64,000 bases of DNA from Parascedosporium putredinis (Eukaryota; Ascomycota; Sordariomycetes; Microascales; Microascaceae). A program made the position numbers and the translations under genes. Below, piece after piece: positions 1 to 12,445 of the stretch (positions are counted from its first letter, which is position 1; each line of letters opens with the position of its first letter). The DNA lies in the NCBI GenBank assembly GCA_949357655.1, contig CASHTG010000018.1, positions 1,674,001 to 1,738,000 on the forward strand, given 5' to 3'. The notes beneath the pieces are model-generated. The model saw only the letters and a list, made by a program, of their open reading frames with translations. It did no database searches and was not told where the DNA came from.

Positions 1-3000
1 TTATTAATAACTAAAGTAAGTAATAGCTATTAATTAAAAGAGGAGATTAGCTAGGGTAGATTAATAATAGTAAGGTACTTAAAGAGGTATATATAGTAAT
101 AGGTAATATACTAGCTAAACTAGGAGAACCTACTATATAACTAGTAAGTAAGGACTAGCTTAAATAAGTAGAATATAAGTAGTAGGCTAATAGATAGTAA
201 GTACTCCTAAATAAAGACTACTAAGTCCTAAGTTATAGAATTAATATACTAGAGAATATAGAGATAGAAAAACCTATAGAGGAGTGATAATCACTAATAC
301 TAATAGGATATTTACTAACTAAATAAAGGACTTACTATAGAAGTATAATATTATCTATAAAGATAGAGGTATTATATTAATATAGGAAGAAGATAAAATA
401 AGAATTAACCTAATAAATAGATAGTAGAATTAGAAATAAAATATCTAAGTATATCTACTAATAAGTAATAAGAGAAAGATTCTAGATAAGACTTATAACC
501 CCTTTACTAGGTTAGTAAAATAGAATAGTAGAAAGAACTAATAGTAATTACTTACCTATTATTTATTATTTACTAACTAATAGATATAGAAAAACATAAT
601 AGGAGAGTAGTTACTAACCTAAGGCTATTAAATAAGTAGGTAATCTTAGATATATATCTACTACTAAGCTAGGAAGATATTATTAAATCACTCTATAGTA
701 AGAAAATATTTATAAGCCTAGATATAAAGAAGTTCTTTTATTAGCTACTAATTTACTATAAATATTAAGACTAAATAGTAGTAATTAGTCTAAGAGGGTT
801 AGAATAGTTAAATATAATATTAATAGGATTTAAAAACTTACTAGTATTTACCTAATAATATATAGATAGACTATTTTTTAAATATTAATACTTTATTAAA
901 GTATATATTGATAATATAGTTATCTTTAGTAATAGCTAAGAAAAGTATATTAACTATCTTAAAAAGGTATTAGAAATACTTAGTAAGAACTAGATCTATA
1001 TTTTAGCTTAGAAATTATTTATAGGATTCCTATATATTATATTCCTAGGTTATATAGTTAATAGTAAAGGAAAGTAGAAAACTAGTAACTACTTACTAGG
1101 ATTCTAAAGGATCACTAAATATCTAAGTAACCTAGAAAAGCTTAAAAACTATATTAGAATAGTGACCTTTATAAAGATAATAATCCTATAGTTTAATATT
1201 AGGATTATACTATTATAGATATAAAAAACTATAAAGTTAAAGGTAGTATAGGATAGTTAGGAGATAGTCCTAGGAAAAGGTAGTAAGTAGTAGAGAAAAA
1301 ATTAACTAGTAAAAGGAAATTTATTTTTATAAAGGAAGAGAAGGAGGCCTTTAAAGATATATAGTTATTCCTCTATAAGTAATTACTACTCTACTATATA
1401 GACCTTAAGAGACTACTATTCCTAAAAGTAGATATAAGTAAAATAGCCTTTAGAGTATATATATTTTAACTTTAAGAAAAGAAATAGGACTAAAAGGTAA
1501 TCCTAGGTAAAGATATACCTATAAAGAACTTAAGGCTACTCTACTTCTTATTAAAAATATATTTAAATATAGAGAAGAAATATAGATCTATAGAGGTAGA
1601 ACTAGTAGTAATAGTATAGGGAGTAAGGAAGCTCTAGAAGATAGTTAGAGTAAACTAGATACCTATAATAGTACTTACTAACTATATACTATTAAAAGGG
1701 ATTATTAAGTATACTTCTCTAAGAACTACTAACCTTAGTAAGGCTAACCTAAAGCTAGTAAATACTATAAACTAGTTATCCTAGTTTAACTTAGAAATAT
1801 TCTATATCTTAGGAATACTAAATATAGTACTAGATATACTCTTATACCTCCTAATAGTAGTTATAATAGATAACTAACTAGAATACCTATAGTTAGATAA
1901 GCTCTATAATATAGGTATAGATATAGTAGGGAAGTAAATATATATAATTAAGGTTAAGCTAGATAAAGAAGTAATTATAACCTCTATTTAGATAATAGAT
2001 AATATATACTAGAAATTCTAGTAAGGGTATAAAAAGATAGTAGACTCCTAAAAATCCTATAGGTACTCTAAGAATAAGTATAAGAAGAATAAGAGATAGA
2101 TAAGAAATAGATAATCCTAATTAGGCTATTTAAGGAAAGTAAGGGATTATTATACTTTATTAATATATAGGGTAACTATAAGTTATATATACTATACCTA
2201 ATAATATAGATAATTCTAAAAATAGCTTATAATAACTAATAATATATAGGGAGAAAGAGAATATTAGAAAACCTAAAAATATTCTATATATATAGGAAAG
2301 TTAATAAAGTTAAGAAATACTATAAGTATTATCTAATATACCTATAAAACTAGAAGAATAAATAGAAGCTAATTAGAGAGCTAAAGTAGATTATAATAAT
2401 CCTAATACTATTCTATATAATTATAATAGACTTTATCACTAATATACTTATAATACTTATAATAGACTTTAGATAGATAATACTAAGCTATAAAATACTA
2501 GATACCCTATTAGTAATTAACTATATCTTTAGTAAGAAAATACTAATAATAGTAAGAAGTAAGTATAGGAAAGTAGATAAATAAGTATAGATCCTATTAA
2601 AAATAATCTTTTATTATAACTAGGGTCTACTAGTAAAGATTATTAGTAATAGGGATCCTAAGTTTACCTTATAGATTTAGATAGAGGTATATAAGCTATT
2701 ATAGATAAGCTTACTAATAGTAATAATATACTATCTATAAATAGATAAGATCTTAGAATAAAAAATCTAGATAATTAAAATTATAATTTAATATTATATA
2801 ACTAACTTCCTAGAAGAGAGCTAAATAGAACTACTCCCTATACTCTAATTTAATCTAAATAATACCTACTCTAGCCTAATTAGCTATAGTCTAAACACCT
2901 TTATATTTAGATTTAAACTAAAAGGAATCCTAGGGTAATTACTAATATAACTAGTACTAGAAAATAAAAGATAGCTCTTATATTAGACCTAATCTAGAAG

Positions 3001-3600
3001 ACCTATAGTAAGGAGGCTAAAGTACTAATAGTAATTATAAATATAATATTAAAATACTAGTATAATAAGAAATATTAGCTAGTAAACTTTAAGAAAGGAG
3101 ATATTATATACCTAGAACTATATAATAATTACTATCTCTCTAGGAAGCTAAAGAAGAAATAGTTACTAAGTAGAGTAGGACTATTTAAAGTAGTAAGATA
3201 TATATATAAGCTTATAGTTAAGCTAGACTTCTTAAAGTTATAGAAAGTATACTCTATAATATTAGTAATATATATCTTTAAACTAGAGTAAAGGAGTAAC
3301 CCCTACTAGAGAGAAGTAGACCTACTAGAACTAATCTAAGTAGATAGTAAGGAGGAATTTAAGATTAAGTAAATTCTAGACTATAAAGATAGATACTTTA
3401 GAAGAAGCTATATAGTAAAATAGAAGGGCTATTATATAAAGGATAATAAATAGTAAAAGGTAAGTAAGCTTAGGAATATAGAAGAGATAGTAGAGGAATA
3501 TAAGAAAAGAGTATAGGTTAGAGAGGAGCTAAAGAGGGAAGACTAAAGGGAAGAAGTACTAAAGAGAAAGAGAGGAAGGCTAAGGAAGGTAACTACTATA
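1..3600 (+). mobile_element. Degenerate Ty3/gypsy chromovirus (pol remnant, RIP-inactivated)
   Basis: Reading through the RIP-created TAA/TAG codons on the plus strand gives gypsy pol domains in the canonical order. Reverse transcriptase lies at about 600-1,020; 901-930 reads VYIDNIVIFS, which is the YIDD catalytic box with GAT changed to AAT. RNase H-like sequence lies at about 1,330-1,560. Integrase lies at about 1,800-2,960, with SNRDPKF at 2,645-2,665 where intact elements have SDRDPKF. A chromodomain-like segment lies at about 3,361-3,510 (ILDYKDRYFRR, then VKQKGY and EEIVEEYKKR). A basic tail follows to about 3,600. RT before integrase, plus a C-terminal chromodomain, identifies a chromovirus. 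Gag and the 5' LTR lie left of the window. The element cannot be functional. Confidence 0.85.
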
Positions 3601-6255
3601 TAGTTATAGGTAGTTAGTAAGAATACCCTAAAGGGAGTAAAATTTTCTTTTATCTTATCCCTATTATATTATATTATATATTTTATATATAAAAGGAGGA
3701 TAATAAGTATTAGAGTAATAGGAAGGTTAATAATACTTATAATAAGAAAGATAGTAATAATAAATAAATAAGATAGTATATAGTAATTATTTAATTAGTA
3801 ACTTAAATATTATTATAATAATAATAAGTAGCTAAGGTTAGGTAACTAAAAATAATACTATAATATAGATTATAATAAACTATAGTATAGTAAACTTACT
3901 AAATAAGTAGTAATTACTAACTAATAAGGTTAACTAACTATATAATATTTAGAAGCTAAGTAAAACTTATATATAATACTTAGATCTATAGGTAATATTA
4001 TAGCTATTAAGCTAAGTAATCTAAGAATAGGTAATAAACCCTACCTCTAATTAGGTATAGTTAATACTAATAAGGATAGATATACTAGTAATTTAAATTA
4101 TAGATATTAGTAACTAACTTACTCCTAAGATTATAAAAGAGTTATAAGATCTAGGATATAGTTACTATAAAGACTACCTAGTAGTAAATAATACTACTAG
4201 AGGAGGAAGGGGAAAAGCTACTAGATAGGTAGTAGGGGTAGTGATAAGATAGATAAGGTAGTAAGTAGTAGCTATATAGTAAACACTAATAGCTCTATAA
4301 GTACTAGTACCTCTATAAGTACTAGTAGTCCTAATAGCACCTATAGCCCTAATAGTACTAACTATACTAGTAGCCTTAGCTATAATAGTAGGATAAGGAT
4401 AGCTACTAATATTATTATAGGAAGCTTAAATTCTCCTACTACTTAATAAGAAGATAGATATAATCTATAATAAGATAGTATTAAATATAAACCTTAGGAA
4501 GCTAATAAATACCCTAGTATTTAAAAAGTAAGTAAACCTAGGAGCTTAGCTATTAGTTAACCCCCTTACTAACTTAGAAAATAAGCTTATAGTAGATACT
4601 ACTTAAGAAATAGGTTAGTAAGTAAAAATATAAAAGCTTAGAAATCACTATAAAAGGTAAAACTATTAGTAAAGGTAGGAGTAAGATATTATAGAGGAAT
4701 ATAATCACTCCTAATAACTAGAAAGATAAATAAGTTATATCTCCTAAGAAAAGTAGAAAGAGAAAATACTTCCTATAATATTACTACCCTTAGAAAGTAA
4801 TTCCTTATAACCTTACCTATCTATACCTCCTAACCTTATTTCTTTCTTTACTTTTATTATTAAGATTACTTAAACCCTAACCCTATAATAAATATCACTT
4901 ACTACTAGATAAGTAACTAGAGAACTAAAAGTAAAGGTTTAAAAAGTATTATATTAGTAATTACTAATAAGAAAAGGATACCTATTAAAAAGGATAAAGG
5001 GTATACCTTTAGAGAGGAAGCTATAGAATAGATTATAGAACTCTATAAAGAAAGGTTATTATAAAAAAACCCTAAATATAGTTAAATTATTCTATAAGAA
5101 ATACTAGCTAAAATATAGGTAGGTAGATAACCTTATAGTCTATAATATATAAGGTAAATTAACTATAATCACTTAAGCTTAAAAAGATAAAAAGGAATAT
5201 AGAAAAGTTAAGTAATTAATAATTATTATACTCTAGGTATATAAGGATATATTTAACCTCTTACTAGTATTTTAGTAGGACCTTAAAGAAGTAGATATAG
5301 TAAATTAGGAATACTCCTTAATAAGTAGGTTACTACTATTACCCCTATAAGTAAGTATAAGAGGAGATAAGTAACCTAACTATAAAGAAGTATACTAAAA
5401 ATATATAGGAATCACTAAAAAGGTAATAGGTATATATAAATAGGATAATAAAGGGGATAATATAATTAAGTAAGTTATAATTAAAGCTAGTAAGGAAGAG
5501 ATAGGCCTTAATAGCTATAATAACTTATATAAAGATAAAGGTAGAGAGGAAATAAGCCCTTACTAGATATACTAGTTAACTAGAAATAAAAGGAAAGAAA
5601 TAGTAACTACTATTAAAGAGTTATTAGAAAGTACTAATAAAGGAGCCTAGATTAACTAGTAACTTTACTAGTTATATAGAGAAGGAAAGGACTTTTTATC
5701 TATAAGCTATTATATAGATATATTTAAGTATTAACCCCTACCTAAATAGTAAGTTACCCTATACTAAACCTAGTACTACTTATAGAACTACTATATCCCT
5801 CTTCTAGTAGTTATTAAATATAAGGATAGTGAAAGTGATCCCCTTAGTAGAAGAGGAAAATAATAATAATATAGATACTACTAATCTCTTATAGTATAAG
5901 AAGGAGATTACTACCTTATATAATAAATGCTAAAAACTATAGGAGGAGAACTAGGAGCTATATAGTATAGTAGTAGAACTAGTAAAGGAATAGAAGTAGG
6001 GAGAGAATACTTATTAGAAAGTATATTAGAGTATAGGATAGGAATAAAGGCTAGTATATAAATAAGTAGCTAGTAAAGGTAAAAGGGAACTAGTAATTAT
6101 TTACTAATTATATTTATTTATAATATCTTACTTAAGTAAGTATATACCTTATTTACCCTACTATACTAAATAAAAAGAGGAAGGCTAGATATCTAGGAGG
6201 AAAGGAGTCTTAATAAGGATATTAGATATTTCTTACTAAACTAGGGTATTATTAT
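3600..6255. repeat. Degenerate RIP-mutated repeats, identity unclear
   Basis: This segment probably holds the 3' LTR region of the gypsy element (a purine-rich AAAAGGAGG lies near 3,700, where a polypurine tract would be expected) and then older repeat DNA. If TAA/TAG are read as mutated CAA/CAG, a long Gln-, Lys- and Ile-rich reading frame can be followed on the plus strand over roughly 5,450-6,150. I could not match it to a transposase family. A short CCCTAACCCT telomere-like motif lies at 4,875-4,884. No intact gene is present. Confidence 0.5.
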
Positions 6256-6661
6256 ACTAATAGATATTTATTAGGTAGTAAATACTAGTAATAGCTAGTA
6301 AACCCCTACTTAAGTAAGGAACTACTATTATAGTAAGTAATTACTAGTAAAGTATAATAGTAAGTGATCACTACTATAGCTAGTAACCTAGGGAAGGGAT
6401 TATTACTAGATACTAGTAAATAAGAGCTAGCTAGTAGAAGATATAAAAAGATAGTAATCTCCTAGATAGAAAAGATAAGAACTTACCTCTAAATATACTA
6501 ATACCTACCTTACTTTATTATAATATAAATAGGTATAGTATATATAGAACTAAGTTACCTATAATTACCTTAAAAGATAGATAGTATTATCTTACCTACT
6601 AACTTACTTATAGATAGTTTAACTAACTATAAGTAAGTAGTATAATATTTTATTATAATAG
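6256..6661 (+). repeat. Inverted repeat, left arm (fully RIP-mutated copy)
   Basis: This arm pairs with 8,246-8,654. It carries TpA wherever the outer right arm still has CpA or CpG, and it has also lost some CpC, CpT and TCAC sites that the right arm keeps. Confidence 0.85.
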
Positions 6662-7230
6662 TATATCTTATATATTATATAATAAAATCCCTAACTAACT
6701 TATATACTTATATATCCTTAATAGAGTATTAGTTAGTAGATAGCTATATCTCTACCTTATCTAGGGTAATATTAAACCTTTATTAAAGAGTTTTTACCTA
6801 TTCTACTAGGTCTCCTTTTTATAAGCACTATCTTTTATAAATAGAGATGATCTTACTCTACTATAATAAGGCTCTTCCTCTTAATAGCTTATATACTCTA
6901 TAAATAATATATTATCTTTTCTCTATACTCTTAGTAGCTTCTACTTCTAGGGTATTAATAAATAGCCCTATATTATAGAAGTAAGTCTTATTATTATCTA
7001 TAAAATATCCCTAAGACCTATATTTCTTCTTATCTATATTAGGCTAAAAGAAACTAATCTACTCTACTCTCTACTTCTAATTAGTAGTTATCCCTAATAT
7101 TCCTAATACTCTACTTATATAGTTCTTTATAATACCTTCTACTATAGTATCTATAATAGTATTAATAAATTTAGTTATAGTAGGGGTGAATTTTTAAACT
7201 TTAGTTAAGGTGACCTCTATTAATTTAGTA

Positions 7231-7253
7231 TAGGGGTAGGGGTAGGGGTAGGG
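7231..7253 (+). repeat. TAGGGG short tandem repeat, telomere-like
   Basis: Three TAGGGG units are followed by TAGGG, inside the inverted-repeat element. The motif resembles the TTAGGG telomere repeat but is not identical to it. It is a local G-rich repeat and does not show that a chromosome end is near. Confidence 0.7.
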
Positions 7254-8245
7254 TTTAGTAAGTTATCACTTACTACTATCCCTTAGTCTTCTACTAATAA
7301 CTAGATATTTAGTCTTATATAATACTACTATTATAGAAATCCCTAGGTTCTCCTTTTATTATCCTATAGTTCTTATCCCTAATATCCCTAAGATTACTAA
7401 CCTCTTATCTTATCTTCTTATAGTTCTAGGTATAGGGAGTTCTAATATTACTATCTTTCTATATCCTCCTCCTAGATCTCCTATATTCTCTACTAGTTAT
7501 AGGGTCTTAGTTACTAGGGGCTAGGGGTCTCTTTATATTAACCTCCTTACTATACCTCTTAGGTTAATAGTTAGTAATTACTATCTATATTTTTAAGAAA
7601 GTAGGTTATCCTCTAATTCCTATCTCTTCCTTTTAAGGTAAATCCTACTAAAAATAGGTCTCCTCTCTAGTAGTAGACTACTATCTAGTCTAAGCTATTA
7701 TCCTCCTCTATTTCCTTTATACTAGTATTCTCTTATATAATAGGGGTTTTATATTATTCTTATTATTTATCTTATTATTAGGAGGTTAGCTAGTCTAGTA
7801 TTACTTCCTATAGCTAGCTCTCCTCCTATAGTTACTAGTTAGAAGTTATTTCTAATAAGGGTTCCTTTATAGTTAGTTATAGGGGTAAGGCCCTTATTTA
7901 AGTAAGGATTAGCTTACTTAATTAGTAGGTTAGTCTTCTTATTCTAACTTTAGGAAGTTCCTAGGAGTATTTCTTATTAATGAAGATATTATTAGTAGTT
8001 ACTAGGATTATAACTACCTATAGGTAGTAACCCCTCTCTTTCTTTTAGTAGTATCTATAGGTTATTATAGTTTATATTCTAACTAGGAAGGGTTCTCTTT
8101 TATTATAGCTTATTAGGGTTTAATATTCCTAGGAAGAGAGTTCTCTTTAGGACTTATTAGGATTCCTAGGAAGAGATTTCTCTTTAGGAATTATTAAAGT
8201 TAATAAGCTTTACTTAGTTAACTAAGGGTCTTCTAAGTAATATTA

Positions 8246-8654
8246 CTATTATTATAATAAAATATTATACTATTTACTTATAGTTAGTTAAACTATCTAT
8301 AAGTAAGTTAGTAGGTGAGATAGTACTATCTATCTCTTTAGGGTGATTATAGGTAACTTAGTTCTATATATACTATACCTATTTATATTATAATAGAGTA
8401 AGGTAGGTATTAGTATATTTAGAGGTAAGTTCTTATCTTTTCTATCTAGGGGATTACTATCCTTTTATATCTTCTACTAGCTAGCTCTTACTTACTAGTA
8501 TCTAGTAGTAATCCCTTCCCTAGGTTGCTAGCTATAGTAGTGATCGCTTGCTGTCGTACTTCGCTAGCGATCGCTTACTATAGTAGTGGTTCCTTACTTA
8601 AGTGGGGTTTGCTAGTTATTGCTAGCGTTTGCTACCTAGTAAGTATCTGTTAGT
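8246..8654 (-). repeat. Inverted repeat, right arm (outer third spared by RIP)
   Basis: The inner part (8,246 to about 8,522) is RIP-mutated. The outer about 130 bp (8,523-8,654) keeps CpG and CpA sites, including several TCGC and GCGA motifs, so the RIP tract ends inside this arm. Confidence 0.85.
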
Positions 8655-8837
8655 GTAATATTAATACTATAGGTGATAGTATACTTAACTTAGTAGATTA
8701 TAAAGCTAGTAATAGTTAAGATAGCCTTATAGGTAAGCTATATATTAGTAAAAGGGTATATATATATATGCGATCATCTTTTGATAGATATGATATATAG
8801 ATATTAGGTGGTCGCGTCGTTTGCGTCGTTGGCATTA

Positions 8838-8877
8838 TGGTGGTGATAGTATCATAGTGGTGGTGATAGTATTATAG
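8838..8877 (+). repeat. 20-bp tandem duplication
   Basis: Two adjacent 20-bp units begin TGGTGGTGATAGTAT and differ at one position (CAT versus TAT). They lie at the edge between the RIP tract and normal-composition DNA. Confidence 0.8.
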
Positions 8878-11800
8878 TGTTAAAGAGTGACTCTATTTTG
8901 ATTACCCCTATAGTGGAAAATAACAGATAGCTATAGAAACCAAGTAGGTATATCTTATGTGGGAATATGTGGTATATTAGGTGGATGTACTGATCAGACG
9001 CCACTTACCGGATTCGGCAAAGGTCTAAAAAGTGGGGAATCGGTATGTGACAAGGAGTAAAACTTTGGCCTACCTGATCAATCCATATCTTTTGGGGGAG
9101 GTGCCACCTGCCTTGAGCTTTGGAGAAGGATTTGTGGCTTGTTTTGACTCCCCCTTCTTTCCACATTCCTTCCTTCTTCTGAATGATATCCCAATTCTTG
9201 GATGCTTCCTTTATCCTTTATCGAAGGACGACTTGGAAGATAGCCACTCTGGAACTTCCTGTCCGGCCCCCACCCTCTGCTGCATTCTAATTCCGCGCAC
9301 GCCTTCGAGCTCTCCCTAATTTCCGTTTCGTCCTTGGTTTCCCCACGTCCATCCAAGTGTATTACGGATGCGCCGTTTAAGATGGTAAATGATGTAATTC
9401 TATCACCACACCTAGACACCACCATTTCTCTCTTCCAACCCGCAGTGGAAAGAATTGAAGCACGGGAAGCCTCGACCTGCGCTCCGTAGGCCCGATAATT
9501 TACTCATCGAGAGTAGCAGTGGTGGATTTACGGGCAGTTCCCCGGTCACCAGGGCCTTATACACTCTACACATAAGGTTATTATCAAGGCATATCGGCTT
9601 ATTAGTTTGGGGCGCCGATCCGCAAGGGGTTGGGGCATAACCGACGCATAAAGCGATCGAGATGAGATTGACAACCGGATGGCTAACCAGGGCGAAGAGG
9701 ATGGTCCCCACTATGCCGTTGTCCACCAGCTGTCATTTCCGATGGTACAGAGACCCCCCCACCCTCCTCCCCTGCCCCTTCCCCTTCCCCCTCCCCCGGA
9801 AGCGCAATGAAAGGCAGCCTGGCGTAGTCAATAGCGAGCGCGATTCCTTCGGTTTGTTGAGGCGGGGAAAGGAAGCGGATGTGAAAGAATTGTACCTCTC
9901 TGTCTGGGGGTTGTTGCTCTCCTCTCTGTTCTTCCTTCCCCTCCCAAGTACCACCAATTTGACCCGGCAGGCGCCACAGACCACCGTGGTGCTCACAAGC
10001 TGCATCACTCAGCCGATATGTCAGGTGCGGCCGACGGTCCGTCAACAAGAGAGGGAAAGCATAAAGAAAATAGATGAAAAAGAAAGAAAAAACAGAGAGG
10101 AACAGGAGGGAAGGGGGAAATGTCTGGAGGTGAGGATTAGCGTTTGCTGAGACCGGAGGTGAGTGGAGAGTGCGAGATGTAATGCCGCGCGTGATGGTTT
10201 CCATTGACCGGGATTCCTCCGGTGACAAACGCGAAATCCCGCCACAGGTCGGATGCGGTGACCAGCCACCCAAACCCCCAACCCGGTTACGGTCGTCTCG
10301 GGTTTAGGAGTGACGATGAGCCAACACTAGAGAAGGCTCCAGAAGTCGCACTCGCGTGTGCGCTTGCATTGCAGCATGCATCCGCCCACTAGAAACTCAA
10401 AAGAGCTCAATCGGCCCTGTCTGGCGGGCAGATATCCATTGATATTCTTATTTCTATATCATAGATACAGATATATAGGTATATATATATATATATGTGG
10501 ACATGGTGGCTGAATGTATATATTCGGCGGGCCACAGACGATGAATCTGTGCATTATCACCCGAGCGAGGCAGGATGGGTTGATGCCTCTGATATCTTGC
10601 TCCCTTCTACACATTTTAACTTTTTTCTTTTTCTTTTCTTTTTCTTTTTTTCTTTTTTTTGAAATGAATTGATCTTTCTGCTTCTTCCTTTCACCCTCAG
10701 ACCCACAGCAGTGACGATATTGCCTGAAGTGCGTCGTGAAGGGAGGCGAGCATTGTACCATGGAGAGCAGGCAAGTTCTAGCCTCAAGGTTTCGAGAAAT
10801 CAAATCCATTCACCCAGTCGCGATCTCTCATCAGGTGAGATTTTGAGAGATTCTCAAGACAACAGGCATCTTGGCCGGCTGAGCCACCGACAGGGAGGGC
10901 CCAGAGTGGAACACCTCCGTCTCCAAATCAACCTCCAGCTCAAACCCGCCAGGACCTTGGAGGGGTTGCTTGATGGAGCTGGACGTTTTACTCCACTGGG
11001 AAGGGGTCATGTTCGCGCAGAGACTTCAGCGTGCGGCCTATCGCTGAGGTGGATGGCCATCTTGTTATGTTGTTTCAAACGCAAAAGACCCTCTCAGAGC
11101 AGTATCAGACCACTAAAGAGCTCAGGGCAACCCGGTCCTTCATTGATTGACCATTGATCATTGATCAATTGATTCTCATCTCAAAGGGAAACAGTCCCGC
11201 TGACCGCTGGGGAGCTACAATAATTACCAGTGCTGATTATCTCGGCGGTATTATTGCACATTGGCGTTTATTGAAGGGTTGAGACGTGTTTCACAGGCCA
11301 CCATGCGATCTTTCGTCTCTATGCGCAGGCACTATTTTCGTCGTTGTTTGGCATGCTCTTCATTTCATTTTTCGTCTCTCCCCTTCCTTTCTCTAATACT
11401 TTCTTTTTCCTTTTTTTCTTTTTTTTCTTTTCTTTTCTTTTTTCTTTTGCCGATGGCACTGGTACATTCTTCGCTACCCGATCCTATATCATCACTCCTA
11501 TTACCACCTGTAGTGGGTCTGGCGTGTCTGTGGTGTGTTGTAACTGCCGGGGCCAGGGGACAGTCTCCCCTTTAGTGGTACAGTTGCATCCGTCCAACTT
11601 GTCACAGACGTTAGGGGCGGGGATCCCTTGTGCTCCCCACCAAGCTCCTGCCACGTTCGGGAAAAGGTTGCGAAGACCCTTGTCCTGGTGCCCTACTCAG
11701 ATATTTCAGAGGCTTCATGCGAGAGATGCAATAGGAATGCGATGGGTGGCATCGGGTGCAACACTCTGCGTTTTTCGATGTCCACACCCGACAAGCAAAA

Positions 11801-12410
11801 CAGAATCGAGAGCCCCGAACCCGGACCTATAGCCCAAACCTGCGTGGTCCCTGTGCGTCACAAATATAGCCTGTCATGAACGGCCTGATCCCGCTGGACT
11901 AAACATTGGCCAAATCGCAAATCTCCGTTTGGGGCTACGAATATCACACCTCTCGGGGTGAGCATTGAGGCTCGCTACTCGAACCTGCTTCGGGAGAGAC
12001 GAAAGCATGCTTCAAGCCCCGGCCTCGAAGTGCTCAAAGGAAAAAGAAAGAAGGGAAAAAAGGAATGAGGCAGTGCTGGCCCTCTTGAGGCCTTGTTCTC
12101 TTAAGTAACCGTAACAAAGACAGGGCTGTCAAGGTCATGCAGATTGGGGGAGGGAGAAGGGTATGACCCTCCGGTGGCCCTCCAGTGATGTTACATGCGT
12201 CGGGCGCTCGGTATCCGGTCATTGCCAGCGGTGTCGCATCTGGCACCAGGAATACGTTATGCCCTCCTTCAATCCCGAGCGAAAAGCTCAAGGTCGATGT
12301 CCATCGAGGCTTAGTGCCTCTTCCCTCTAGTATTGCCATTCCGGATATTCTATTCGAGTGGTTGCTGGTGGAGGTCGAGAGGAGACAACTAAGGTGAAAA
12401 GACGAAAGGG

Positions 12411-12445
12411 AAAAAAAAAAAAAAAAAAAAAAAAGAAAAAAAAAA
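12411..12445 (+). repeat. Poly-A tract (A24-G-A10)
   Basis: A run of 24 A, one G and 10 A. It may be the scar of a retroposed sequence or a simple slippage tract. No target-site duplication or gene copy is visible beside it. Confidence 0.85.

Larger units (their letters stand above)
1..8525. repeat. AT-rich RIP-saturated repeat tract
   Basis: The tract is composed almost entirely of TpA-rich sequence with stop codons in all frames. By eye there is no CpG before about 8,540, and only about 30 CpA/TpG dinucleotides survive. C persists mainly as CpC or CpT. This is the end product expected of repeat-induced point mutation (CpA to TpA on both strands), a fungal defence against duplicated DNA. 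Recognisable remnants inside are a gypsy pol gene and an inverted-repeat element. The tract is probably heterochromatic. Its left end lies outside the window. Confidence 0.93.
6256..8654. mobile_element. 2.4-kb element with ~405-bp inverted repeats
   Basis: The left arm (6,256-6,661) and the reverse complement of the right arm (8,246-8,654) align almost without gaps over about 405 bp. Nearly all differences are C/T or G/A transitions. The interior (about 6,662-8,245) is fully RIP-mutated, with no open frame and a TAGGGG repeat. The structure fits a DNA transposon or MITE-like element with long terminal inverted repeats, or two inverted copies of a shorter repeat. I could not define target-site duplications. 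Weak similarity continues a few bases beyond the outer ends, so the termini are approximate. Confidence 0.7.

Noticed and set aside
4872..7253. Telomere or subtelomere, from CCCTAACCCT and TAGGGG motifs
   Set aside because: Only two to four short units, in opposite orientations and inside RIP-mutated repeats. They do not form a telomere array.
1..8525. Mitochondrial DNA or a centromere, from the high AT content
   Set aside because: Gypsy pol domains, CpA exhaustion and transition-only arm differences indicate RIP-mutated nuclear repeats. No mitochondrial gene is readable. A centromeric role cannot be tested from sequence alone.
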